From contig NC_059080.1 of NCBI RefSeq assembly GCF_020497125.1, positions 74,382,618-74,446,617 of the forward strand: 64,000 nucleotides of DNA. Direction: 5' to 3'. Positions 34,581-46,139 of this stretch are shown one piece after another. The first letter of the stretch is position 1. The number at the start of each line of letters is the position of its first letter. Position numbers and translations under genes: made by a program. This DNA comes from Mauremys mutica. Its lineage: Eukaryota; Chordata; Testudines; Geoemydidae. The notes beneath the pieces are model-generated. The model had not been told where the DNA came from and searched no databases. It saw only the letters and a list, made by a program, of their open reading frames with translations.

Positions 34581-34612
34581 TTTCTCTCTCTCTCTCTCAC
34601 ACACACACACCC
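34581..34612. repeat. (TC)n(AC)n microsatellite
   Basis: About eight TC units followed directly by about six CA units. Confidence 0.9.
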
Positions 34613-35514
34613 TCAGCATGCAGAAAATTTAGTCAAGGGGGGGAAAAAAAGCTTTTGTCGCTTATTAGATTCCACTATACATTCCATGTCTAAAGAGGCT
34701 TATGTTCTGCGGGTTGCTTTTTTTTAAACTTATGATGTTAACATTCTTATATTCTCAAGATGTTGTTAATACTTATGGGTAGTGGGGTGGCTGATGTCTC
34801 ATGCACAGAGACCAGAATTCTAATTATTAGCCTGTGAGTGTAGGTTTCTTTCTTGCTTTTACAGAATGCAATATCAAGGAAATCAAATATTTCATTTTCA
34901 TGAAGGAGGAGATTTGATTTAGATATTTCTGTACCATCATGATCTAAAAGAAAAGCGAGGGGTTTTCAGAACACAGATGGGAGGTTTACATTTCTTTTGT
35001 AGGGATGGAATGAACCAGTTTGAGGAAGCATTGGCACCGGTGATATTTTAACTGCAATGTACAAGCTCATTCTTTACTGACCAGTGAGAATGTTAATGAT
35101 ACCAATTACCCACTTTATGGTAAGGAATAGTGAATGATGGAATGCAGCATTCTTTTGATGATAGCATGAGCAATGCTCAAATAGTTTGCAATAACATTCC
35201 CAACACAAGACTGATTTTTAAACTGTGCTAATCTCATCCCTCTTTATTGTTTAGAAATGAGAACTTTGAAAGGTCATGAGTTGGATTTATGAAGAAAAGA
35301 AGAAATGATGGTGGTTGACTTCAGTATGCTGATGATTCCAGAATGCTATGAATCTAATTTGTATTGATTGTGTAGGCTCATCTTTCTAATATTTGTGCGC
35401 TCTCTCACTGTACCTTGCTATATAATGTAAAACCTGGCATTCATAGCAATGTTTTAAGGTTAAGAAATCAAGCACTCAGAAGTCAGGAAACGTCATGAGT
35501 TGAGGTGGCTCCAG
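34613..35514. other. Unique sequence, no gene seen
   Basis: AT-rich, without open frames or repeats that I recognise. Confidence 0.4.
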
Positions 35515-35680
35515 CATTACCAGGGGTCTGTTGACTTCAGTGGGACTACTCATGTTCAAAAGCTTGGCTGAACTGCAGACCAAATTCCCTGCTAGCATAA
35601 ATTAGTGCAGCTCCATTGACTTCAAAGGAGTTATGTCAGTGTATACCAGCAGACAACTTGGGCCTAAGTCTCATTGATTT
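35515..35680. repeat. Two old foldback repeat fragments
   Basis: TGTTGACTTCAGTGGGACTA with ACTCATG downstream, and CAGCTCCATTGACTTCAAAGG followed by GTGTATACCAGC. These are diagnostic words of two common sauropsid palindromic repeats, side by side and decayed. Confidence 0.5.
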
Positions 35681-36378
35681 CTTCCCCCCCCCCAACCCAA
35701 AAAAAAAAGTTTCCAGCATCAGCCATTTTTGCTTATTAAAGCCCAGTTGTGATTTGTCACAGACAGGAATTGTGGTTTCCTCATGACTGAACAATAGAAA
35801 TGTGGCTGAATTATTTTTTCTCCAACTTAAAAAGAGAAGAACCCATCTGAGAACAAGCATGGAAAATCTCAGCCCAAAGTATTTGGCACTCAGGTATCAG
35901 ATTTATGAGGTCCATATAAGTGCCTTACTAGTGAGGATACTAGGACAAAGAGTGTACCAAGATATCAAATGAAGCTGCAAATAATGATCTGCTGACATCT
36001 CCCATGACTGGACCCTACAAAGTTTTTCACAGGCCTAATGGGTATTTATATATTTTGTACTAATTGAGATGTATTCATTAGGAGGGGTAGGAGACTCTCT
36101 GGTTGTGTTTTGCAAAACCCCTAGAAGTGTTTTTCAAAGTCTTGTTTTGCAAGTGTATTGTGGTCTGTGTACACACATGTGCACACAAACATTTACCCGT
36201 CATGCCTTCCAAATGTGTATCACCCTTGGGCAGCCCACAGAGATCAGTGGGGGAGTTGGAGTCCTGCAACTACTGGCAGTGTGATGCAAGTGTTGTGCTG
36301 TCGTTTCCTCCATGCAACTCCAGTGATTGGCTGACGACGTGAGGAAAGAGCTCTAACTGGTGGAATACAGTAATATCT
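35681..36378. other. Unique sequence, no gene seen
   Basis: A C run and A run lie at about 35684-35708. Short frames only. Confidence 0.4.
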
Positions 36379-36388
36379 CCATTCTTAG

Positions 36389-36513
36389 GTTTCAGAGTAG
36401 CAGCCGTGTTAGTCTGTATCCGCAAAAAGAACAGGAGTACTTGTGGCACCTTAAAGACTAACACATTTATTTGAGCATAAGCTTTCATGGGTTACAGCCC
36501 ACTTCATTCTTAG
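36389..36513 (+). mobile_element. Tailless retroposon, variant subfamily, 125 bp
   Basis: It begins GTTTCAGAGTAGCAGCCGTG and reads through TTGTGGCACCTTAAAGACTAA to GCCCACTTCATT. This is the same order as the family at 39372 but with consistent sequence differences, indicating a separate subfamily. CCATTCTTAG flanks it (36379-36388 and 36514-36523). There is no poly-A and no clear polymerase III box B. Confidence 0.82.
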
Positions 36514-36523
36514 CCATTCTTAG

Positions 36524-37078
36524 TGGCTGATGAGTTTTGACCAGCACTTGTATACGACAAGTAGGGGTAGGGAGCAGTGCTCAGGAGTTATGCCCATGCT
36601 TCTTTGCACATTTCTCAGGCGAGCCTTGGGCGGCGGACTGATGATGACAACACATAACTAATTGCTCCAATAAAATCAGGAATGAATTAAGGACAAGGGA
36701 GACAAATGTCATGTCAAACCTACATTGTACAAAATCACTATCTCCTCCTCCCTCCTGTTGGGTGCACCACACTACAGATAGAATGCTTGTGGGTTCGCTC
36801 TAAACTGACCACACATGAACCACCCCCATAGCAAAGCCCCTCAGCAATTAGAGTTCACTGTTGGATAATAATAATGCTCGGGTGGCTGGTGTAAACTCTT
36901 TCTGAACCCCAACATTGTTCTCCTCCAATGTGTCTAGTTCCAGCAAAACTTGTGTGGGGAGTGAGAGGCCAGGTAAGAAGTGTGAACCAGGGTTTTCTTT
37001 AGTGCACTAATCTTTTTCTAGGCCATTAGACCCACTCTCTAATTCTCCTTTAATACAAAGTTGTTTATAAATCTCTAA
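36524..37078. other. Unique sequence, no gene seen
   Basis: No feature supported. Confidence 0.4.
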
Positions 37079-37373
37079 GGGCTGGTCTACACTACGGGGG
37101 AAAATCGATATAAGATACGCAACTTCAGCTACGTGAATAACGTAGCTGAAGTTGAAGTATCTTGTATCGAATTACCTACCGTCCTCATGGCGCGGGATCG
37201 ATGTCTGCGGCTCCCCATGTCGACTCCGCTACCGCTGTTTGGGTTGGTGGAGTTCCGGAGTCGACAGGAGCGCGTTCAGGGATTGATATATCGCGTCTAG
37301 ATGAGATGCGATATATCGATCCCCGAGAAATCGATTGCTACCTGCCGATACGGTGGGTAGTGAAGACGTACCC
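37079..37373. mobile_element. Harbinger-like MITE with two internal foldbacks, 295 bp
   Basis: The ends GGGCTGGTCTACACTACG and GGTAGTGAAGACGTACCC are inverted. The flanks are TAA (37076-37078) and TTA (37374-37376), one mismatch from a 3-bp duplication. Inside are the near-perfect foldback AACTTCAGCTACGTG/AACGTAGCTGAAGTT (about 37121-37154) and GATATATCGCG/ATGCGATATATC (about 37285-37319). No transposase is present; the 87-codon frame is incidental. Confidence 0.82.
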
Positions 37374-37879
37374 TTATATCTGTTCCTGTACTGTCAGTAT
37401 TCATGAAGATACAGTATTGCTATAGTAATCCTTCCTTCTTGCACTTCTTAGGCAAAATCCATACAGATGGTTCAATAATAAAGTAATTCACTTAATGATA
37501 GCAGAATTCCTGGCTGTTTAACTCTATCAGCAACTAAAACTCGTTAATAGGAAAAGATGTGCTTTAAATATCTAAGCCATTGTGATACAATGTGCCTGTT
37601 ACATTACAATGGATTGTTTGTGATCATGCTGGCATAAGTGGTGTAACAACTCCATGTATAGGAGGGAGTAGTGTTGCCCTCAGCTGGCTAGCTCAATGAG
37701 AGGTTATGGGATGATTTTCTATTGGCAGTTGAAGGAAATCTTCTTTAATTCAAATGACAATGGCCTGTGTCTTTTGGGACTGAAGGAAGACGTTTCTATT
37801 CCCAGCTTGATATCAGGACTTTAAAGGAAGGTGTTATATATATATAAGCCCCAGGGTCATCAAAATGTAAATATATACA
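37374..37879. other. Unique sequence, no gene seen
   Basis: A short TA repeat lies at 37835-37845. No gene supported. Confidence 0.4.
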
Positions 37880-38385
37880 ATAATAAATGATCTAGAGAAG
37901 GTAGATCGGGCACTTCTATTCTTCCTGTTTTACAGCATGAGAACAAGGGGACATCCATGAAATTAAGACAGCAAATTCAAAACGGATACATGAAAATACT
38001 TTTTTTCACAATGTGGTGTTAAACTGTGAAACACATTGCCACAGGAGGTTGTTGAGACCAAAAACTTAGTGAGATTCAAAAAGGGATTGGACATTTATAT
38101 AAATAATAAAAAATATCCAGTGTTATGAGAATTAATGCTAACATATTCTGGAAGAGGTATTAAATCTCATGTTCCTAGGTTAAAGACCATCTTTGTTAGG
38201 GATTGGGATGGGACTGTGTGTGTAGGATGGAGGGAGAAAGGACAGATTATTCCATATCTGCCCAATGCAAGATTTCTTGCACTTTCCTCTGAAACAACTG
38301 GTGCTGGCCACAGTCAGAGGCGGGATACTGGACTAGAAGAGCTGTGGGTCACATTCATTGTGGCAATTTCTATGTTTATTCAATC
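37880..38385 (+). pseudogene. CR1 LINE 3' fragment (plus strand)
   Basis: The plus strand reads like the CR1 reverse transcriptase C-terminus in broken frame: a GTAGATCGGGCACTTCT word, MRTRGHPMKL-type text, then CACATTGCCACAGGAGGTTG. It continues into 3' untranslated text ending GGCAATTTCTATGTTTAT. The words CTGGTGCTGGCCACAGTCAG and GGGATACTGGACTAGA are typical of CR1 3' regions. The 5' part is missing. Confidence 0.75.
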
Positions 38386-39362
38386 AGAAAGGTACATGTG
38401 CTGTATGTGACACCTCATGGAGGAACTAATAGCAATGTCATGCCCATTGTGTGGCCTTGTCTACATTGAAATGTTTTGGAAGTTCTCCCAGTACTGGTGC
38501 AGGTCTGTTGGTGCTGGCAATGGTTGTGGTGCTGGCATAGGCGGTAGGATTTTTTTTTTTTACCACTACAAAGCAGGGCTAAATGCAACAGTAATAAAAA
38601 ATACGGGTAGCCAATCTGTGCTACCACTCCCATCACCGCTAGCACCTATGGAGCAGCACTCGTGCTAGGGCCACAGAAAAAATTGAGAAAATGCTCAGTG
38701 TAGAGGCAGTTCCAGTGTGATCAGCAAATCAGGGTTAGTTCTGATGTATTTGCAAGTTGATATCTCTGCTGGATAGTTGTGGATGTGGAGCTGCTGTGTT
38801 GCCAGACAGAATGGAAAGTCTCTCTCCCCCCCCCCCCCCCGATTGGCTTAACTGAAACTGTACCAGCATTCTCTTCATACGTTTTACTTTTCCATGGTAT
38901 TTAGGCAATAATCTTAGGCCTCACAGACATAAGGGAAACATTGCTGCCGTTACCAGCAAATGGCTCATTCACTTTCCCCAAGCTGATGTTGAAATAGTCA
39001 CTGCCCATCTAAGGTACTTACATGGCCCTCATTAGCCTAGTATCTGAGCGCTTCCCACTGTTCAATGCATTAATCTGCACAACACTCCTCTGGGGAAGGG
39101 AAGTGATATGTACCCTGTGATGCTGCCAGACTAGGTCAGATCAGGGCTACAGGCCAATTCACCTGGGTGTTGGTATAGATCAAAGTATTTAAATGTATTC
39201 AGATGTTAAACTTTATGAAAACTAATGGATTGCTACTTTGTATTTTCACTTTTCTGTTCCTGTTACAATGTAATAGCTAATATTTACGCTGTAAATATCC
39301 CTGTTACCAAATAACTAATCAGACACCAAAGAAGCCTTTGGGGAATGTTAATGAAGGACTTG
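38386..39362. other. Unique sequence, no gene seen
   Basis: Contains a T run near 38551-38560 and a C run near 38827-38840. Nothing else supported. Confidence 0.4.
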
Positions 39363-39371
39363 ATCAGAAAA

Positions 39372-39500
39372 GTATCAGAGGGGTAGCTGTGTTAGTCTGG
39401 ATCTGTAAAAAGCGACAAAGAGTCCTATGGCACCTTATAGACTAACAGATGTATTGGAACATAAGCTTTCGTGGGTCAATACCCACTTTAGTTGCTTTTT
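39372..39500 (+). mobile_element. Tailless retroposon, 129 bp
   Basis: The 5' block GTATCAGAGGGGTAGCTGTG is followed by TGTTAGTCTGGATCTGTAA, ATGGCACCTTATAGACTAAC and AAGCTTTCGTGGGT. The perfect duplication ATCAGAAAA flanks it (39363-39371 and 39501-39509). The 9-13-bp duplications of the family point to a LINE-type endonuclease. I see no tRNA-like box A/B pair, no A-tail and no CR1-like 3' end. Confidence 0.85.
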
Positions 39501-39509
39501 ATCAGAAAA

Positions 39510-40269
39510 TGTGCTAATTCCAAAGCAAATGGCCATTGTGTGTGGTGACATGAGGTCAGAGAGTCACAGTGCATTCCTCACCCATCCTCATCAAGGAAAA
39601 GCCCACATAGGTGAAGGACTGTCAGCTTGTGTTCTGTGTGAAGAAGATATAAGTATGGATTCAAAGAAAGATCCTTTATCTCTGACTGTTTGTTTGAAGT
39701 CTTACAGGGAAGTGTGCCAGATCCAAAATGGAGATGCCCAGAGACAATCTGGGTATCCTGAGAGACTTTTGGGGAACTGGAAGTTTATTACATCCCTGCT
39801 ATTGTTTGGAATTACAAACGGTGATTCACCTATACATATATTTTACCTCCTTTATACTCAATAACTCTCATTCTTTTTTCATAGTTAATAATGACATAGG
39901 GACAGTCAGCTTGTGTTCTGTAAATCTTTAGTTAACAGGGGCAGCCAATTCTACAGTAGTCTTTGGTGTAAGATCCAGAGTACCAATTGATCTGGAGGTA
40001 GTGACTAGCCTCTTGGTACTGGGAGAAACCTGATGTGGTGTGATTTTTGGTTTGTGACCTTTTTATCACAAAGTCTGGCTGGCAAGATAGGCTGGAGAGT
40101 CTAAGGGGACTGTCTTTGACCTTGATGGTAAGACTGGGATAGTGATCCAGAAGTTCACAGTTGTTGTTGGCTTGGTGAAATTTAATTATAGAACATACCA
40201 CCAGTTTGGGGTGTGTGCCCTTGTTTTCTGGGTGTCTGCCCTGAGAAAGGTGCACTCAGTTGTGAGCCC
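39510..40269. other. Unassigned sequence, possibly an old interspersed repeat
   Basis: The 145-codon plus-strand frame at 39427-39864 starts inside the retroposon and runs into anonymous text, so it is unlikely to be a gene. GGACTGTCAGCTTGTGTTCTG and GGACAGTCAGCTTGTGTTCTG-like words recur near 39617 and 39900. This is a roughly 283-bp spaced direct repeat. Confidence 0.35.
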
Positions 40270-40412
40270 TCCAGACAGCGTGACATAGCCTCTCTGGGCC
40301 TCAGTAAAATGAGTAAGTGACCTGCCCAAAGTTACACAGGAAGTCTGTAGGAGAGTAAGGAATCGAACCCAGGTCTTAAATTAGCACCCTAACCACTGGA
40401 TTAAGGATTAAC
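40270..40412 (-). repeat. MIR-like SINE fragment
   Basis: The plus-strand word order is TCTCTGGGCCTCAGTAAAATG, AAGTGACCTGCCCAAAGTTAC, GAATCGAACCCAGGTCT and CCTAACCACTGGA. This is the MIR core and tRNA-like part, with the SINE running on the minus strand. Confidence 0.75.
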
Positions 40413-40817
40413 CACCTACCTTATTCTTTGTTTAGCTGCTTTTTGAGGCATGCCAGCTGTGTCCCCTATGTGTCTGCAGCACCTACTACCTGGTGAGCAC
40501 TACTTCAACATTTAATAATGTGGCTAGGACAAGCCTGCCTATACCGCTACAGAAAGCATGCCCCCAGGTCCCAGCCACACTTCCCACAATAAGGCTAAAA
40601 CCAGTTTTATCCCTTCAACACCCATTCAGATGGAGAGAAGGAGAGTAGAGAAGCTGTTGTTGACAACTAGAGCTGATCAAATCATTCTGCTTATATCATA
40701 CCTGTAACTCTGCTGCTGTTTGGCATAGTAGAACTCCTACTTTTGTTCTGGCTGCTCTGCAGAGAAAAGAAAGCAGAACTGTATTATTTCTTTCCTCTTT
40801 TCCTCATTTCTCTTTAG

Positions 40818-40997
40818 CATGATGAGCATTGGCCTTCACAAGAAGGCATATCCCCAGCTTAATCCCATTTTGCCCATTCTGGTTCATGACTCAGCTGTTT
40901 GCCTGAAAATCATATTCAGTAATTCCTATTTTCTTTCTCTTTTAAGAGGAAAATTGTCACAGAAAGTAATCACTTTTCAGAGTACATTTTTAACAAG
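40818..40997 (+). other. Weak candidate exon (plus strand)
   Basis: A long pyrimidine tract ending in TTTAG (to 40817) precedes 180 bp. They are open in the frame that starts MMSIGLHKKAYPQLNPILP and are followed by a donor-like AACAAG|GTGGGT. The length is a multiple of three. The peptide is hydrophobic, partly from T-rich DNA, and I recognise no family. Chance is the leading explanation. Confidence 0.12.
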
Positions 40998-41021
40998 GTG
41001 GGTGAGGTAAAGATATTATCT

Positions 41022-41061
41022 CACACACACACATAAGGTGAGGGGGAGAGAGAGAGAGAGA
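41022..41061. repeat. (CA)n and (GA)n microsatellites
   Basis: CACACACACACA is followed after a short gap by GAGAGAGAGAGAGA. Confidence 0.85.
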
Positions 41062-43069
41062 TCCTGGGACCAACACGGCTACAACACTCAATTTTTAATA
41101 GTCATTTTGAATTTTGAGCTTAATTGGTGGCCCAGTTCAAGCTCGTAGCCTTTGAATATGCAGCACTCTTTAATACCAGCTGCTTCATGCTTCATGCTTA
41201 GTTAAAATTTGCACATATCTTTAGCCTGGCATATATCAAATCTGGCATATCTGACACATATCAAAACTGTGCATGGTACATATCTTTGGCACTATAGTCA
41301 TTCTTGTTTCCTAGGGCGTGGGGTCTCTTCTCCACTTTGTGGCTACTTCTCATTAGTGAGATTTATGCATTTATTAAAATGAGTACTCCCAGGAGACCAT
41401 CATTCTAGCAAAATGCATCAAATTTTGCCAAAACAAGCAGTGTCCTCTTTGTGGTCATCTGCAAGTACTGGAAAGATTTAGTCATTGATTGTGGACTGAT
41501 GGTGAACTGGCCTTTGGTGCCCAGCTATGTTTGGAAAATCCCTCTGTTTCTTTTTAAACTACATTGTATAGAAATATCTAAATCAAAGCTGCTCCTCCTT
41601 CATGAAAAATAAATAGAGCACTCTAGAGAGCAGGAGGCTCTGATTCATGTGCTGGGTCTCTAATGATTTGTGCATTGTAAATCTTCCTGGATCACCAGAG
41701 GCCTCTTGGTGGGTTGGAGGTGACCTCCAGTATCCTGGCTGTACAGCAGCCACTCCAACTCTTGAAGAGTCCTTATGTGGTAGGATGGATGGTGACTGTG
41801 AGCACAACACTCTATGAGCAGCAGGTACAATGGTGGGAAATGGCTTCCCAATGTTTCTCATAAAAACAATAGAAGATTGCTCAGAGGGGATAAAAGAATT
41901 ACGGACTTGTAACTGTTATGAAGCTGGAATTCCAGTGAGTAGCTTTGTCACTGTCAACCTCGTTAATCCGTAGAGTGATGGTTGTTAATGAGAATCCTGA
42001 AATGCAATGGCAGTTGGGCATACAATTTTTAAAAATGATATAGTGCAGCTCCTGTCCCCTATGTCTCCTCTCCTGCTCCTTCCATTTCCTCTTATCCCAT
42101 CCCCACTTTCTGTCTCACATGTGGCTGGTTTCCTCCTCTTCTTTTCATATCCCAGATTGCTGTGCTTTCTCACCAGAAAACTTGAAGCCACAGTTTACTG
42201 TATGCTCCCTATATAATATATTTAAAGGCAGAATCTGGCATTTTGTGAAAGCATTTTTTTTGTTTTTTAAAATACAAATTCCTCTTTAAAAGCCAGCACA
42301 AGTGCAAGGAAAGTAATCTAAAATCTGGGACTGGATCACTTACCTTTTTCCCTTAACAATGACTGTTTTTTATAATATGTTGTGACATTTATTATCCTTT
42401 AGTAATGAGGACAGTGCTGCACAAAGACTGTGCAAGCTCCAGTAGTTTAATGGAGTTTGACTCATTGTCATATTGTGTGTGTAGAGCTATTTTTAATTAG
42501 TTTCGATCTCAAATGAAGCTAAGATGTACACAGTGAACACCAGAAAGAGCTTTCTAAAAGAGTAGGTGATTTAGAAACCTATTAGTGCAGGAATCATGAG
42601 TTGTCAATAAAAAATGCAATTTGGCTCTATCGGGTATCTTTGAAATTGGTGCAGAGGAAAATAAAAATGGAAGAGTGGAGAAATATTTACAGACACACTT
42701 CACTTGGCCTTTTCCTTTACTCTTCTTATATTGTGTAGCAAAAGTTGTGGCTGAAAGGGAATAAATAAAATAAGGCTGTTTTACTCAAAATTGGATTTTA
42801 CATGGGCAATGCAAGCTCTACTGCACCTATAAACTTCATTAAATAGTAGTGATGGCATTAGGTTTTTTCCTAGGACACTAGTAACTGTGACAAAAAAAAT
42901 TCCATACCCTTCTGGTAAGAGAGTGTTCGTTAAGGGATCACTCACAAGGCCAAATAACTCATTGACAATACTTCCACTGACTTCAGTGGATTTTCAATCA
43001 GGCCTTAATTATTTCCTCTTAGATTTTGCAGGAACAGGTCCTATCTGTCCTGGGTACTTTAATGGCCCT

Positions 43070-43300
43070 TATCATTGTAGTATCTGAGTGTTTCACAATC
43101 TTTAATGCACTGAGCCTCACAACACCCAGGTGAGTTAATGCAGTGATATTATCCTTGTTTTACAGATGGGAGAACTGAGACACTGAGAGGTTAATGGTTT
43201 GTCTAAGGTGTCACACAGTCTGTGGAGGAGAAGAAAATTGAACCTCCTGAGCCATAGGCTAGTACTCTAACCATTGGACCATCCCTCCCCTTTCAAAATG
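43070..43300 (-). repeat. MIR-like SINE
   Basis: Plus-strand words in order are TTTTACAGATGGGAGAACTG, TTTGTCTAAGGTGTCACACA, AAAATTGAACCTCCTGAGCC and CTAACCATTGGACCATCCCTC. They give the reverse complement of a MIR-type SINE with its tRNA-like head at the right. Confidence 0.78.
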
Positions 43301-44393
43301 CCAAACCTTCCCACCCTTACAAACTCTTAATGAGGGTGGACAATAACTTACATCATCTACTACCAACAACTAATGAAACATCCAGGAGGATACATCACCA
43401 TGACTATAGCTTTTCTCCAGGATGCTGCTTGCTCTGCTCTTGAGGCATTAATTTTGCATGCCCGTTCTGTCTTCTGACTGATTTTTCAAGTGTTTTGAGT
43501 CTGGCTTTGTAATTATAGCAGCACAGTTGAATCCACTCATGGTGATGGTAGAATTGTCATTCTGCTATAATTATGGTGGAAAAGTCACTTTCATTCAGAG
43601 CCCATCTTTTCAGATGTTCATAATTTCCTGAAAAAAATTGCATTGAAAATCTGCATTGCTTGCGCTTGACCAAAAAGAGATCTTTTACAAAAGTTTTATC
43701 AAACTTAGTTTTGCCATTGATGAATTTCCTGATGGGACATTTTTTTTATGCCTGAGAATATCATTCAGAAGATCTTTTTGTGCTTAGATAACGAAAAACA
43801 ATCAACTTCTTTTTAGATGTTCAAAATTTTACATGTACAGTGGATTTATTTCAATGCTTGATTTTCACATAGCTAGAGGGGATGAATTAGTGATTTAAAC
43901 ACATCAAGTCTGCAATGCCTACATTTGCTGGTATCACAGATTTGAATCTCAGCAGGTTTAACTTATCTTACTTAGAAGGATGTAAAACTAAGTAAACTGT
44001 ATGGAACTGAATTTATGTGAGAGTCTTACATAAGGCCTGAAAAACCAGTGGTGTCCTTGACAAAATTTCTGTTCCCTTCACTCTGCTGCATATGAAGTGC
44101 AGGAGATTCGCTAGCTAGCTGTCTGCTAAATTGCTGCCTTCAACCCCAGAGGTGGCTACATTTCAACGGTAGGGGAAGGTAGTTCTTGTATGTATTTAAT
44201 TTATAAAGGTCTTTGGTTGAATGCATGTACTTTTAGGAAAATTTTATACTGGAACAATTTTTCTGAACAGCCTTGAAGTCTTGTTATCTTTGGGGTTTCT
44301 TGGTTTTAAAGTTGAAAATGAAGTCATTTTCACCATTGTACAGCTTTTTTACATTTTTAAACATTTTTCTTACTTCACCTGATTGTAAAAATC
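43301..44393. other. Unique sequence, no gene seen
   Basis: AT-rich; no feature supported. Confidence 0.4.
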
Positions 44394-44453
44394 AGATTCT
44401 GATCTCAGTAGACTTATATCAAATTTATACCAGTGTAACTGAGATCAGAATCT
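44394..44453. repeat. Foldback repeat with perfect 16-nt arms
   Basis: AGATTCTGATCTCAGT (44394-44409) is exactly reverse-complemented at 44438-44453, with a 28-nt centre containing TTTATACCAG. It appears to be an internally shortened copy of an old sauropsid palindromic repeat. Confidence 0.75.
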
Positions 44454-44869
44454 TGGTCCACTAGCTGTTAACTTTTGTTGGGGAATATTTCTCCCTTACC
44501 CCAGTACTCCAAATCTTTCAGTGATCTCTAGTCTGAATTTTAAACTGTTACTTATGAATAACAAATTTAGCTTCATTCTGGTAAATGAATGACTGGTGAT
44601 CCTGATGATCTTTGCATTTATTTATTCATTGTAAGTATTCACCAATAGTCTGGATGAATATTTTTTTCAGACTCTCTGGTTTATTTGAAATTCTTTTCCT
44701 TGACTATTTTAAAATTTTTTATTGTACTGGTATATTATCAAAGTCATGTGGCATTATTTCATTAATTGAACTTGTTGGTATATGCTATACCAACAAAAGA
44801 ACTGCTTCTTCCCTGAGAAGCTATGCTGGCAAACTCCATCTAGTGTAGATGAGGCCTACATCATACTTG

Positions 44870-45030
44870 AGATCCATGGATCTCAAAGCACTTTACAAAG
44901 GAGGTCAGTTTCATTAACCCCATTTTACAGAATAAGAAATGGAGGCACAGTGGGATCTGAGGGAAATTACTTTCCCCAGGTCGCTCAGGAAACCAGCGGG
45001 AGAATCGGGAATCAATCCCAGGTCTAACAC
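44870..45030 (-). repeat. MIR-like SINE fragment
   Basis: The plus strand has CAAAGCACTTTACAAAGGAGG, ACCCCATTTTACAGAATAAG, GGAGGCACAGTGGGATCTGA and GAATCAATCCCAGGTCTAAC. This is the MIR order on the minus strand. Confidence 0.72.
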
Positions 45031-45047
45031 ACATATCTGATGTGGGG

Positions 45048-45080
45048 TGTTTTTTTTGTTTGTTTGTTTGTTTGTTTTTT
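45048..45080. repeat. (GTTT)n microsatellite
   Basis: About five TTTG units within a T-rich run. Confidence 0.85.
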
Positions 45081-46139
45081 GGGGTGAACAATAATGTTTG
45101 CTAACATTAGTGAAATTTTTGGGATTCATTAGCATAATCTTGAACACCCTGTAGAAGTGTGAATATTTGTGACTAATGAACAACACAACCTCACAAATTT
45201 CAAGAAACCAAACAGGGTGCTTTTGCTCATCCCCCAAACATTTTCATGTGAGTTTAACTATTTAAATGAGTTCTAATTAGTATGCATAGTTGATATAGTT
45301 TAGTTTCTGAGCTAAAAAATATTGGTGTGCAAATGCCAGCTGCAGTTTTATATTCACTGGTGCTGAAGAATTTGCTGCTTTTGGCAAATTACCAAGAACA
45401 TTTGGGTTGGTGGTTTGCTACCTGAACTCACTACCTGACAAAGACTACTTCTGTCAGAACTATCAGCAGGATACTAAAAAATGGAGCTGTGAAACCTTTG
45501 GGACAGAATGTAAAATGCAGTTTTTAATGTGCACCACTGCTACAGAACAAAGGATAAAGCAAAGGCTTTCTAAGAAACCGAGAGCAACAAAAGAGAATTT
45601 ATATTAAAGAATCTGTCTTACGAATAAACAAGAATAAAACCCACCTAGGTTCCATGAAATTAAAATAATAATTTTTTAAAAACAGATCGCCTCACAATGA
45701 ATTATGACTTATTCATGCAGAGGTGCATTCCAGTAAATGACCAAATGTAGTGAAGCTGGTTCCGGTGTTTTGTATCCTTCCCTGATAGCAAGTTTTCAGG
45801 GAGATGGTGATTATATGTTTATTTTTAAGTGAAAAAGCTAGTCCAAATAGCATCAAGATGCTTGTTTGTTTAGTGTATGCCAGTTGATGACTTTAAGAAC
45901 CCAAATGGGTGTTGCATGGTAAACTATTTATTTTTTTTAAACTTCACAACACCTGCAGTTGGGATTTCCCAGATTTCATTCTGTTCTGGCAGTGAGACCT
46001 GCCATGAGTGTTGGTCCAAGTGACTCTTCATCTGTGCCATCATTGTGATGGTCTCTATGCAATATAAATCAAGGGAGAGTTATTTTTTTTTATATTTATC
46101 ATGGATCAGATCTTTCTTCCTAGGTGCTTCACAAAATAT
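45081..46139. other. Unique sequence, no gene seen
   Basis: A 66-codon plus frame (45407-45607) has no recognisable motif. T runs near 45934 and 46083. No feature supported. Confidence 0.4.

Larger units (their letters stand above)
40413..43069. other. Mostly unique sequence; one weak exon candidate inside
   Basis: Apart from 40818-40997, a (CA)n/(GA)n tract at 41022-41061 and an old ACTGACTTCAGTGG scrap near 42950-43000, the region is plain AT-rich DNA with short frames only. Confidence 0.4.

Noticed and set aside
39427..39864. 145-codon plus-strand frame
   Set aside because: Its first residues come from the retroposon at 39372-39500; the rest is anonymous with no motif.
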